A DNA stretch of 64,000 bases. It comes from Verticillium longisporum. Its lineage: Eukaryota > Ascomycota > Sordariomycetes > Glomerellales > Plectosphaerellaceae. The stretch spans positions 2,108,001 through 2,172,000 of the forward strand of contig JAETXT010000003.1 of assembly GCA_019188255.1 (NCBI GenBank). The letters run 5' to 3'. The notes beneath the pieces were generated by a model that saw only the letters and a program-made list of their open reading frames with translations, ran no database searches and was not told the origin of the DNA. Shown here one piece after another: positions 12,378 to 24,414 of this stretch; within the stretch, counting starts at the first letter, position 1, and every line of letters starts with the position of its first letter. A program made the translations under genes and the position numbers.

Positions 12378-13379
12378 GCAGATGACAAACACCGTCTCGG
12401 CACCATCCTAACACTACACAGCACCGGTTAGTGGCGGCAATTGCGAGGATCTGGAACATGGGACATGCTCCAAAATTGGGTCCTTCAAGAAGGTGCACAA
12501 AGTTGAGAAATCCCCCTTCTCTGACAATGGGAAACTGCGCATTTCCCGCTCTCCCTGAACAAATTGTCGCTCTCAAGGCGGGTTGCCCCATCTTCGGTCC
12601 GATGGGCACTGCAATTGCACACGAATGTGATCTTGCCGGCGACCGACTGAACCTGTCGACTCATCGTCGGCGAGTCGTGGTGGTTCCACCTGCTCATCTC
12701 TGGAACCCTTTGAACATCCCAAAAGACGTACGACAAGCGGGGGGCCTGGCTTCCGTGGGAGCCTGCCTGCCTCTTGCCTGTCTTACTTGCCCGTCTTTGT
12801 TTTGTCTGCCCACCTGTCAGCGACCCAGGTCGTCGCTTCTACGTGACTAATAAATTGCCATGCCCAAGATTCGCATCCCAAAGCCCCCCCTCCCCCTCAA
12901 ACGGCCTATCCATCAACCGTCACCCATCACACACCACCTGCCACTCAGCACCCGCCCGGCCCCCCGACCCTACCAATCACTAGCCCAGCACAATTATTCA
13001 CTTTGCAAGCATCTCGGCAATCATCAAGACAACACATCACTACCTACGTGTACATAGTACACACACCCACCCATCATCACTCTCAGCAACAAGGAGCCCC
13101 CTCCCACTCATACTCGTCACGTCGCACCCTCATTCCCGCCTACCCGCCCGCCTGTCATCCCGCGGCCGCGCCACCTCCCTTTGGATCACATTAGAGACCC
13201 CCCTCTTATTTCATTACCTCGTTGAAGCCAGAGGTGTCGACTGCCGTGTCTTTCTTCTTGGTCAACGTTGCCCCGAGCGAGAAGAAAACAAGGAGACAAC
13301 TATTTCGCTCAGACAAAGCCAAAAACTTGTGCTAGTCAAAACCCGGACAAACTCGATTTCCTTTCCATACGATCAGGCC
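12378..13379. other. Gene-free leader/promoter interval
   Basis: Lies between the 5' end of tRNA-His and the start codon at 13380. The last 500 bases are strongly C/T- and CA-rich (for example 12880-13200), typical of promoters and 5' leaders in filamentous fungi. No open frame here looks coding. Confidence 0.5.
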
Positions 13380-15659
13380 ATGGCGCCCGCGAGGTCCCAT
13401 CAGGACGAAGGCTCGGACGCCCCGCAGTCTGGAACACTGTCCGCCTCCCCGACAGCAGCAGCCACCGTTGCTGGCGACAGCACGACAAACGGTGGACATG
13501 GACGTGAGAATGAGAATGGAAATGGAAATGAAAATGCAGAGGGACAGCGTGGTGCCGGTGCTGGCGCCGGTGACATTGCCCAGGTACGTACCGATTTTTT
13601 TCCCTTCGCGCTGGAAACACCCTTCCCCTTCTCTCTCTCTCTCTCTCTCCCCCCCTCCCTCCCTCTATGCTCTTTCGCTTCCTCTCGGTTCGTCTCCGTC
13701 TCGCTCTCCAATCTCTGTTACACTCGCTCCTCTGTCAACCCCATTTCCTCCACGTTTTGGGCGTTGACAGGAGCCCAGGGGAGGGAGGGGGGGCAAGAGA
13801 GGGGTTTGTGCAGGGGCCTGGCAGTTGGAACACATTGACTGACAGGCGATCTTTTGGCGCGTGTGTTCTAGGCCTACAAAGACCTGACCAGGTAAGGGTC
13901 CTATTTTCTGCCCGTCTCTGATTTCACTGTTCGAAGTCCCACGCACGCCACACACCCCCTCCCTTTCCGTCCTCGCCAGTTGTGCAACCGGTGCCCGCGC
14001 GCTGGAGCCAGAGCCACTGATGGGCTCCTGATGATTACTCTGGCTGGCAGCTGGTTGCTGGCCGCTGGCTGCTTTGTGGCTGCTGTACTACCTGCTGTAC
14101 CTCGGCCAGCTTAGGTGGTCTGCCGCTGCTGGACTGAACACCAAGCTTCACAAACACAAACAGCCCGAATAGGGGGCGCTGCAGGCACCGACCCAAGCGG
14201 CTGCACCCCCCCCCTGTTTGCCACCACAGACCACACCCCCCTTCAATCCATCGCGGCTTCGTATTCTTTCGTCGATGCTTGGAATATCGGTTTTCACGAC
14301 AATGCCTAGAACGCCCATCGCCTGTCCCATCCTAAACCTTTTTTTTTTTCGCATCCGGCGGGGCCTAGGTCAGCTGCATTTCAGACATGGGAAACTGCAG
14401 TTTGCCACGGGTCTGGATGCTCCCGAAATGGCGTTTGCCCATGCCAAATTACAATTCGCCTTTTCCGCTTCATGGGGCCTACGAGATGGCCATTCTGTCT
14501 TCTCCCATGTCGCTGGTCTAGACGTTCACACGGCCCCTCGGGTTGGATGCGACCTCGGGCCACCATGGACATGTAAGCCCCTTTGCTTGGAGTGAGGGCG
14601 CTGGAAGAACCCCTTTGGTGATCTTCCTGTTCCTTCCCGTTCCAAGTCCTTGGCTTTCTCCATCCGACCCTGTCGATCGTTGTCAGAACAAGCCTGCCAA
14701 GCGATGGTCACAAAACCCTGCCTCGCCATGGGTTTTGTCAATTTCGCCCTATGACTGCTTCAGTCTGGGTCAGCAGATTCGACTGAGTCGCAACAAGAGC
14801 TCGTCGACATGGCGCATAGCCTCGCTGCTACTTGATTCAGCATCGGCATTAGCACTGGGTCCTGTACGTCCTGAACCGCTGCGCCAAGGACATTCGGCGG
14901 TGCGTGCTGTCTGTCCCTCAGCTTCCCAGGGATCTCGTCTTTCGGTCGCCCAGAAGATCCGAACCCTCTGGCATTCGCAGCTATCTTGTGGTCGCTCCCC
15001 TCCCGCCGATAGCTTCACAGCACACTAGCGGCGGTGTAAGGCGGAGGCCACTTGTGTGAGGCGGACCGCATATGTGATGTGGCGCGTGCCACCAATGCGC
15101 GAGGTCCCCGATGTTCTAGACCATGAATCGCATATCTGGTCCAGAGCATGTTCCTCTTCAATATCAGACGAAAGCCGCCATTCCCCTCCCTGCGCACCGC
15201 CCTACGCGCTGGCCATGGGGGCAGGAGCGCACCCTTGGCTTTCGGCGCCTTATGTGCTTATATATGAGAGCAATGTCGCGTCCTGCACGAGTGTAGAGGC
15301 GGGCCGAGCATCGTGCCCGGACCCCACGGTCTCGCCCTCGATAGCCAAGCGGCTATCTTTGGAGTGTACCACTTGCGCGCGCCGCCAAGGAAATCAGGGT
15401 CTTCCCGCCCGGACTTGTAGTCTGGCTTCTGATGCCTTCAACCCCGACTTACCCTCACGTGTGTCACTCAACTCATTCAAAGACCCTGCGACTGACTAGT
15501 TCCTTCTTTGCTTTTTCTTGTAGGGGTGAACAGGCCGCCACGGCCCTCGAAGCCAACCTTGCAAAGCTGGAAAGCAGGCTCGACGAGCTGCTGGCCGGTT
15601 TCGAGACTGACGAGCTGCGGAATGCCTCCTCGGGCGGCAAGGGTCCCGCTGAGAAGTGA
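13380..15659 (+). CDS. Small coiled-coil protein of unknown function, split by a 1.6-kb intron
   Basis: Three exons, 13380-13583, 13872-13891 and 15524-15659, join in frame to 119 aa. The N-terminal 68 residues are low complexity (Ala, Gly, and an Asn/Glu/Gly repeat encoded by imperfect GAGAATGGAAAT). The 20-nt middle exon encodes AYKDLT. The last exon encodes a short, well-formed coiled coil (GEQAATALEANLAKLESRLD, then ELLAGFETDEL) and a basic end (GGKGPAEK). All splice sites are GT-AG (gtacgt/ctag, gtaagg/tgtag). I do not recognise the family; the helix resembles short adaptor or complex subunits, but nothing fixes a role. Introns of 288 nt and 1,632 nt are very large for this genome. The coding call rests on frame closure and the regular heptads. 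The tiny middle exon is the weakest part. Confidence 0.6.
13630..13660 (+). repeat. CT microsatellite in intron 1 of the coiled-coil gene
   Basis: An uninterrupted CT run is followed by C-rich CCCT units inside the 288-nt first intron. Confidence 0.85.
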
Positions 15660-18492
15660 GTTCTGGGCTAGATGTCCCCATGATGATTATCGTGCAGCAC
15701 GGAGGGACAGTATGGAACAAGACAAGCATCGCTGTTGAGGCACGAATGCATCCCTTCAGCTGTGGGGATCTGGAGTCGAGAAGAGGCAGGATCGTCGGCC
15801 ACCAACGGCCCGGGTCGCGAGAGCCAGGGGTGCCGCAGGGGAAAACAGGGAGCCATCTCTCTCTCTTCCCTTGTCACGATATGGGATATCGAGATGGTGG
15901 CGGGGAAGGAGGCTGTAGCTGCCTTATGGGTCCGAATATGCAGCTTGCTCAGTAGCCTCTCATGTTCGGGCCCGTGGCTTGTTGAGTAGTCCCCTTTTTT
16001 TACACACAGCCCTAGCACTCTTATGTAAACGACGATCGGTGGGGGAGGAGTTGAGTCCCTGATCACCTGAACGCCAGACCATGCACATCGGTGCCCTATC
16101 GCCGTCTTGACGTCTTTCCAGCTTGATGTGATAGACGGGCCAAGATGGTCTTGCCGGGCTCTGTTTCTTTTTGGTCCCGGTTCCGGTCCTTGCCGCTCCA
16201 TGTTGTCTTCGTGTCGTATGAGCGAGGGCGCGAAGCGATGGACATTCGAGATTGCCATGGTAGACAGGATGTGAATTCTAGAACCTGACGCATCGTTTCT
16301 TTTGGACACCACACCTGTGTGTGGCGCTGCGGGCATGCGTTTCCGCCCTTGTCTTGTCTACGACCCTGCCTCATAGCCCCGGATGAAGGAGGACAAGATT
16401 CAGGGTCCTCGACGACCCCGCAACACTGAGCTAACGACGCTTGAGGCTGGCTCTAGACTTGTCTGTGTGTCAGTTTTGATGCTGTGGCTGTTGCAAGGGA
16501 GGAGTGGGTGGGGAGAAGGAGCGGTCGTCGCATCGCCGAGGTCGAGTATGCGCAGCTCGCAGCAAGTGGCAAGAGGAAAAAAGAAAAAAAAAAAAAACAA
16601 GATGAAGCAAGAGAGAATATCTGCCAACGTATATGTCTCTGGCGAATTGAGGTTTTGTTTTGGGGTTGTCTATCTCGATCTTGAGGGTTCCTAGACAAAC
16701 TGGGGATCGGGGGGTACGTTGAGACCCGGACTCCTCGATACCCAGGGTGGAATGTGCCGCGAAACAGAGTGGAGGGGCCATACGTGGACGACGGAGTGTC
16801 ATGTTGGCATGTTCAGTTTGGGTGCTGATGCCCTCTGGTAGCATAGAGGCAAGATCAAAGGCCACGGCGCCGGCTGGCGGTGTTTCGACTGCGAAGATGC
16901 GGCCGTTGGGGTGACTACGCAGTCTCTCGCGGTATACTGGAGCTTCTGCCGAAGAAGATGGAATTGAAAGAGGCGTTTGCCTCGGACGTGGAATAGCTGC
17001 ACGCTGCGGCTTTGACAACAAGAAGACGAGTGTTGGGGTGGGAATGCATGTTTCGTGCCGCCGCCGCCGCGCTGATAGGACTTTGACGATGGCGACAGCA
17101 TAGTGGCGCGTCGTTGCGGTTGGCTCGATATTTACCTGAACGACGAGGAAGCGCTTTGCGCGGTCTGGTCCGGTTCGATCGTCCTTTTCGTCATCTCCTA
17201 GTCTATCCAAGTTTGGTCAGGATAGGACAACATTGCGAAAAGCACCGTGGTCAGGAATACTTTTGTCTTCTGATGTCGCCCGAGAAAGTGTGGTCCACAA
17301 CCCGGCAGACCATGCCACCAGATCACCGAGTCCCACCCGCGAGCATCACAAGCAGTTTGAACAGCAGCACGTGCATCTCACACGACAAGATCAAGACGGT
17401 AGAAACAGCCTCGTACGTGGCTGGGATATATGGTTTGTTGTTAGAGAAGAAGAAGAACAAAAGACAAGTCCCTCAAGACGCCAACCATGAGAACCTGATT
17501 CCGTCCCACCAACGCAAGGTCCATAACTTGGGCGAAAGAGAGTTCATAGGTAGCCAAACCCTCCCTTTCCCCACGTCGTCTCCCTTTCATCCTTTGCATG
17601 CCACCTGCCTCGATTCCCTCAAAGGAAAAGGCGGGGTCAAATACTCGTTCACCGTCAGTAGAAAAGAGGAAAGCAAAACATCCCACCATAGCAATGAAAC
17701 CCGAGCAGTGACCGGAACGAGAGAAACAGAAACCCCAAGAGAACCGCGTCTGGGTCCCACAGCACGACCGCCGCAAGCAGCCAGCATACACAGAGACAGA
17801 GGGTTGTTCCTTGGACGGAAGAATAATTACAAGGAAAAATAAGAGATACAACGAGAACCACAGACAAAATCAACGCGATGCGGATGCGTGTTGTTTCGTC
17901 TTGCTCGCGGGCGGTACGTGATGCTTCATGTACGAATAGAGCCGTACCCGTGCGGACGACCGTGACTCGCAGTCAGCCCAGCCGGACTGTACTCGTTTGT
18001 ATGTTCCGGACCATATTCCGTCTCGTACGCAAAACATCCTGGTATGCGGAAACTGGGAAGGGCAAAGGGACCAAGCAAGCGCTAATGCTTCATTCGACAA
18101 GTCGGCCATGGCGGCCGGAGGGCTGCCATGTCGCGCTCTTGTGGGCAAATCTGGGATGGGAGGAGAGGTGAAGGGTTTGTAGGTTGCTTTTGGACAAAAG
18201 CATGGTTTCAAGAGAAGACCAGTTTGATTCGTTTTCAACATGGCCGGCTTTTCGACGTTCACCACACGGTGGAAGACATCGAGCGCGCAAGGCTTTCATG
18301 TTGGTGTTCGTGGTGCCGCGAAGAGTAGCTTGAAGTGCCAAGGCCCTGGTCTGTTTGGTATAAAGATATTGTCATGCCAAACAGACCGTACCAGGATCAA
18401 AGCCGTGGTTGTTTGCTGGGCGCCTTTTCTTCGTCAGGGGAGCTGACGTGTTCGTAAGGCCACTTGCGCTTTTCTCTTCGCGACGCCTCATC
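15660..18492. other. Gene-free interval between convergent genes (2.8 kb)
   Basis: Lies between the stop of the coiled-coil gene (+) and the stop of nik1 (-). It contains overlapping frames of more than 200 codons on both strands (15668-16336 minus, 16470-17210 minus, 17114-17842 plus) that overlap each other or run through poly-pyrimidine tracts and show no known domain. The piece at about 16790-16980 (minus) looks the most protein-like, but I cannot support a gene. A poly-A run lies near 16576-16600. A strong inverted repeat sits at 18345-18395. Confidence 0.45.
18345..18395. other. Inverted repeat / hairpin just downstream of nik1
   Basis: GGTCTGTTTGG (18348-18358) is perfectly complementary to CCAAACAGACC (18377-18387) across an 18-nt A/T-rich loop. 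An outer CCTGGT/ACCAGG pair (18345-18350, 18390-18395) can extend it with a 5-nt bulge. It lies about 100 nt past the nik1 stop, so in the probable 3' UTR. In RNA it could be a stem-loop affecting processing or stability; that is inference. Confidence 0.7.
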
Positions 18493-21400
18493 CTAGGTGC
18501 TGTGAGACCTCATCGAGTGAAACTGAGAAACGATTAGCACAGCAGTCACACGTGCGAGGTCGGTAGCCAAAACTTACTCTCGAGATGGGATCCTCCTGGT
18601 CCGCAGTCACCAAGGCCGGGCTGTCGAGACCCTGTCCTACCAGCGGGTCCCTAGACGTGAAAGCACGGGTCTCCAGCGAAGGCCGGAGGCTTGAGCTAGA
18701 ATCATCCGTCTTCTTATCGGCGTCCTCCTTCTTGTGCGGCTGGTCTCGCTCGCGGTTCTTCTCGAGGAGCTGCCCACCGAGGGTTGCGCACTTGAGAATC
18801 GTCTGGATAAGGTGGTTCTGTTGAAGCGGCTTCGACAGGTACTCGTCCATCTGAGCCTGGATGCACTTCTCACGATCACCCATCATGGCGTGTGCCGTGA
18901 GGGCAATAATGGGCGTTCGGTGAGAGCCGGCCTCGCGTTCGTAGTCTCTGATCTTGCCAGTGGCCTCGAAACCTCCCATGATGGGCATCTGCACGTCCAT
19001 GAGGATGACGTCGAACCTCTTTCGCTTGATGGCTTCGACAGCCTCGTGACCGTTACCAACGACCGTGACAACGTGGTGGTACTTCTCGAGAATCTTGACG
19101 GCCAGACGCTGGTTGACTCGGTTGTCTTCCGCCAGCAAAATCTCAAACGACTTGGTGTTGTCTGCCAACGAAGGCGTCGCACGGTTCTCAAGAGCCGGGA
19201 TCATTCCGTTGCCAAGGTCGACAGCTTTGCAAGGCGTGGTCATGTAGGATGTAATGCCAAGGTCCAAGCACGCCTTCATCCTGACATTGACGATGGGGGC
19301 CAAGAGAACGATGGGGAGATATTTGAAGTCGTCCACCGAGCGAAGCCTCCTCGCAGTGTCGATGGAGTCGACAATGATAACATCGTAAGGCATGGACGCG
19401 GCGGCCATACCGCGGACCCTGTCCAGGGAGGGGCTCTTCTCGGAATCGACAACAACGGGAATGAGACCAATGGCGCCAAGCATGTCGCGAATTTCCATAC
19501 CGTAAGCCGTCTGCGTCTTATCCACGAAAAGGACTTGGTGGCCCTTGTACGGCTTGATCTGCTTCTCGATCGACTCGAAACCAACGTCGCACAGGCGGAC
19601 CTTGCAGGTAAAGTGGAATGCGCTGCCCTTGCCGTGGTTGCTCTTCACCCACAGATCACCGCCCATGAGCTTAACCAGCCGCTTGGAGATGGACAGGCCA
19701 AGTCCGGTGCCACCGAACTTGCGGGTCATCGATCCGTCGGCTTGCTGGAAGGTGTCGAAGATGAGATCTAACTTGTCGGCGGCAATACCAATACCGGTGT
19801 CTGTCACAACAAACTCGATTGCGTACTGGTTGGGGCCGCAGGGGAACTTGAGCTCATCGGCCTTCTTGATCGTAAGGCTGACTTCACCATGCTCGGTAAA
19901 TTTGATCGCGTTGCCGACCAGGTTGAGAATGATCTGTCGCAGACGGAAAGAATCGCCAATAACATAATCCGGAACGGAGCTGTCGACCTTGTACGTGAGG
20001 TCCAAGTACTTTTCGTTGGCCTTCACGGCTAGGGTCTTCAGGGCATTGAAGACGGTGCCGCGGAGTGTGTAGGGAATCTCTTCAATGACCATCCTCCTCG
20101 CCTCGATCTTGGACAGATCCAAAATGTCGTCGATAATAGTCAACAAACTATTAGCCAAACTGTTGACGATATTCAGCATCTCACGCTGGTATTGCGTCAG
20201 GTCAGTGTCCAAGGTCAGCTGGGTCATGCCGATGATGCCGTTCATGGGCGTTCGAATCTCGTGCGACATGTTGGCGAGAAACTCCGACTTTGTCTTGTTG
20301 GCGAGCTCTGCAGCTTCCCTTGCCTGGGTGTTTCTTTGAATACTGTCTCGCAGATTGGACACCATCTGGTTGATCTTGCGCTTGAGCTCGTCCATTTCAC
20401 CGGACGCCTCAACTTCGACTAGTTTTGTGAAATCACCGTCGGTAGCAAGGTTCGTGATGTCGGAGAAGGCTCGCACTTGTGTGGTCTGCGCATGTTAGTT
20501 CAGCCATGGTAGGGAAGATCTGCAGGACGGTGGAGGTGCCTACCAAGTTGCTAGCCATGGTGTTGACGTCCGAAGTGATCTCCTTCCAGCGACCGTTGAG
20601 TCCAGCAACGTCGGCTTGGGCTCCCATCTTGCCGTCGACACCGACATCTCGAGCGACTCGTTGAACTTCGTTGCAGAAATTGGAAAGACGATCAACCATG
20701 TTGTTGATCGTCTCTTTGAGGACCAGGAACTCTCCCGAAGCCTCAACTTCAATTTTCTGACTCATCCTGCCATTCGCAATGGCTTGTGTGACGGTAGAAA
20801 TACCTCGGACCTTTGCATCAGTTAGCAGGTGGGCGAGACTCAATAGTTGGGTGCATTCGACAAACCTGTAATGTCAGGTTGGACGCCATCGTGTTGACGT
20901 TCTCTGTAAGGTCCTTCCATTTACCCTCGACATTGTTGACTTGCGCCTGTCCACCGAGCGTGCCGTCTGTGCCGACCTCACGAGCGACCTTGCTGACCTC
21001 GAAGGCAAAGGTGCCGAGGCGGTCCACCATGGTGTTGATTGTGTTCTTGAGATCAAGGATCTCACCCTGAGCGGGCACGCCGATCTTCTTGGTAAGATCG
21101 CCCTTGGCGACGGCTGTCGTGATTCGGGCGATCTCTCGCACCTGAGTCGTCAGGTTCATGGCCATGCCGTTGACGTTCTCGGTGAGATCCTTCCAGGTGC
21201 CCTCGACATCGTGCACAGTAGCCTGCCCACCCAGTCTTCCTTCAGTTCCGACCTCTCTCGCGATCTTGGTGACCTCGCGAGCAAACTGCTGCAGTTGGTC
21301 GACCATGGAGTTGATTGTGGACTTGAGCTCAAAGATTTCGCCCCTGCAGTCGGCCTGAACCTTTTGCGTAAGATCACCCTTGGCTACAGCAGTCGTGACT

Positions 21401-22687
21401 TCAATGATGTCTCGCACTTGCGTCGTAAGATTATTCGCCATGGCGTTGACGTTGACGGTGAGTTCATTCCACATGCCCTTGACGCCTTCAACGTCAGCCT
21501 GACCACCCAGCATACCTTCCGTTCCGACATCGCGAGCCACACGCGTGACCTCTGAGGCAAAGGTTCGCAGCTGGTCCACCATGGTGTTGATGGTTTGTTG
21601 CAACTGCAAGATTTCTCCACGCGCGGGCCGTTCAATCTTCTTGGTTAGGTCACCATAGGCGACGGCTGTAGTGACAGACGCGATTTCGCGCACTGAAGAA
21701 GCAGGTCAGCCAAGAGGGTCTACGGCAGAAGTGAGAAGAAAGAGCGAGAGGGGTATTTACCTTGGTCGGTAAGGTTCTGGGCCATAACGTTGACTGCGGC
21801 ATGGTTAGCAAAGGTAGTTCTTCCGCGAGACTGGTCTGGCCGAGCGCACCATTGTCTGTAAGCTCCTTCCAGGTGCCGTCGACACCCTCGATGCGGGCCT
21901 GGCCACCGAGTAGACCTTCGGTGCCGACTTCACGGGCGACTCGAGATACTTCGCTGGAGAAGACTTGAAGCTGGTCCATCATGGTGTTGATCGTCCTCTT
22001 GAAGGTCGTAATTTCGGGGTCCATCTCGACAGAGTTCATGCGGACCTTCTTGGAGAGGTCACCACGGGCGACGGCAGTGACAATCTCGCCGATTTCTCGG
22101 AGAGCCTTCTGGAAGGCCTCGTTGGCCTTTTGGTGTTTCCATAGTTCGCGCTCGAGCCTAGCGACGCGGTCCTGCTCGATCCTAGAGAACGCCTGCTCTT
22201 GCAGTTCCTTCTGTTCGAGCAGCTGGGCGCTGACGCTGGTGATCTCTTCCCTGGCGCTAGAAATACCCTTCTCCTGGTCGAGAACCTTCTCTTGGAGGCT
22301 CTCGAGAGCTTCGTCAGTCAGCGGGCTGCCTGCACTCCCAGAATCAGCCTGTGTACCTTCTCGTTGCAACTGGGGTCGCGACAGAACTCGGCCGCCGAGG
22401 GAGGGGAACGTGCCAGTCGGGTCATCTCCGAAGAGAGAGTCGTTGACCTCGTTGGGGGTCTCTGGAAAGGCTGTAGGGGCCGAGTGGGCGCGATTCTCAA
22501 GCTTATCGATTCTCTGGGCGAGTTTGGCGAGTTCGAGCTCGAGGCTGCGCTTGGCAGGTGTGTCGCGGCCGGGAAGCTCGATTCTCGTCGTGTCCTTCCG
22601 GAAGGGAAGAGACATGGGGGTGCTTCCGTCGGCGGCAAAAGACTGCACGATGGCCGCCGCAGCGGCCAAGGCTGAATCGTCGACCAT
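18493..22687 (-). CDS. nik1: Group III hybrid histidine kinase (HHK3, NIK-1/OS-1/BOS1 type)
   Basis: Cytosolic sensor kinase that feeds the YPD1-SSK1/SKN7 phosphorelay and the HOG MAPK pathway; target of phenylpyrrole and dicarboximide fungicides. Six exons give 1,300 aa. Introns (plus coordinates): 21794-21849, 21693-21760, 20811-20865, 20486-20543 and 18523-18577. An N-terminal coiled coil (about 125-195) precedes six tandem HAMP units, starting near residue 199 and spaced about 92 residues, each with a GTxGxLGGQA-like linker. The fifth reads ANGRMSQKI where its siblings have GDL. The H-box [13 protein letters not shown] has phospho-acceptor His at about 730, with N-box [10 protein letters not shown]1 DTGIGI and G2 GGTGLGLSI. 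The receiver has EDN and phospho-acceptor Asp in [12 protein letters not shown] at about 1152. There is no membrane segment or signal peptide, as usual for group III. With the last intron removed the protein ends [10 protein letters not shown]; retention gives a longer tail ending at 18488. Start 22687 fits the family N-terminus. Confidence 0.97.
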
Positions 22688-24382
22688 TGTCGGGATTGGG
22701 GCTGCGAGGTAGAAGGGTCGTGGTTAGGCTATGGCGGCGAAAGGTCGATCTTGTGTGAACCGTCTCGAAAGGTCGAGTGATGTCGTTCGGTAGGGCACCT
22801 GCTCTCCCCTGGAGAGAAGCGCGATCGTGTGAGTGTGTTCTTCAGAAGCCAGCGTCGTGTCGATCAAAAGTTGAGGGAGAACCACAGCATAGTAGCTTCG
22901 TGAGCAGGTCGATCGCAACGACGGAGCGTGCGAGGAACGCGATTCGATGTTGGCAGACACGAGCGTCTTGTCGCCGGTCCCCAGAGCAAAGTACCACGAA
23001 GTCTCAGTGAACCGTGTCAGTGCTAGCGAAAAGAAAAAAAAAAAGGCGACACTGCGAATAGGTAGTTGAGGTGGTCGGTCGATGGTTGGGGAGGGGAGTT
23101 GTAGGGGGTGTGATGTGCCGCAGGCGGGCGAGATCCTTTAGGTAAGGTCGACAAGATGGGTAGGTCAGGAATAAAGTGGAGGAGGATGCCGGAAAAAAAG
23201 GAGGGTAAAGATGGACACGAGGAGGGACAAGACAGAGCGTGTCAGGGCGCAGAGTAGCGTGTGTACAGGGTAAGGTGCCTTAGCTTTCAAGGTAATAAAG
23301 GTACATACTGGGGGGGAGGGGAGGCGTTTACTAGGGATGACCTAGGTGCTGAGCGCTGGCTGGGTGGTGGGCGGGAGGAAGTGTTGTTGGGCGATGGATG
23401 AGGCGGATACGGTAGCCTTGACAGCCAACGAACGACAGGGGGGAAGCATAGGGTTGTGGAAGGCTTGGAGGCTTGGGAAGGATGGGTAGGTACCTCTGGA
23501 TGAGAGGATAGCGGGTGGTGGGTGAATAGCAGGCAAAGGCAAAGGCAAGGGCAAGGGATTGGTGATGGGTGATGGGATGAGGCGGGACAGACGGTAGGAG
23601 GGGGAATCGAGGAGACAAGAGAGATGGAGGGGGGCGTCCATTGGCGACCGGCGCGGATGTGGAGTGGACAGGCCTTGGCATCCGCGGCGCCAAGTCTGAG
23701 AGGGGCCTGGATGACTCGGTTAGGCCTAGTGTCAACCGTTTCGTTGCTGGTGGGCGAGCCTCTGGCCTCTTTCTTTTTATTTTTCTTGCTCAACTTCGCC
23801 CGCTGTAGTTCTTGTCCACAGCAGCGACTCGGGCGGAGAGCCCCTGTCCTCGTTCAATCTCCTCGTATGCTGTCCTTGATGGACCCAGCATTGCTAAATT
23901 GTACCATGTACTGCCAAGCTTTCCTTCTTCTCTGGCCGGCATTCTCTCTCCTCTTCTTCCTTTTTTACTTTTCACGTCTACATTTTGGTAGGTATTTGGT
24001 AAGCATCGTCACGGTGGCCAATACAAAGGGCCTGCTTGTTGCTGATCGGATCGTTTAGCCCTGAGAACCCTACCAGTGCCCAAACCAAACCCCCGAAGCG
24101 AAGCACAGGCCTCCTGCTTCCACGAGCGAGGGGTGTCAGGATCAGGGGGATGGATGGATGCATGAGTGCATGTCCAATGGCGAATGGGGGAGGCCTCGTT
24201 GTGCTTTGTCTTCCTCGGCCTCTCAGACGTTCCCGTGACGAGTCTTGGTCCTGCCGGAGGGGAATGGATCTGCGGCCTTCCCGAGGACTTGCCTCGACCA
24301 GCCTTGCCCTACTGGCCAGATGTGCCATTTGCCTGGCGGTCGAGGTTACGCCTGCTTGCCTGTCAAAGAAAAGCTTCTTGCT

Positions 24383-24414
24383 ACCCACCTACCTACCTAC
24401 CTTACCTACCTTAC
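24383..24414. repeat. ACCT/TACC simple repeat
   Basis: Tandem ACCT units with two TTACCTACC interruptions. The same TACC/GGTA words recur at 40150-40205, 57131-57160 and 60487-60508. Confidence 0.8.

Noticed and set aside
18734..19771. 345-codon frame opposite nik1
   Set aside because: Complement of the kinase and receiver domains; no independent signal.
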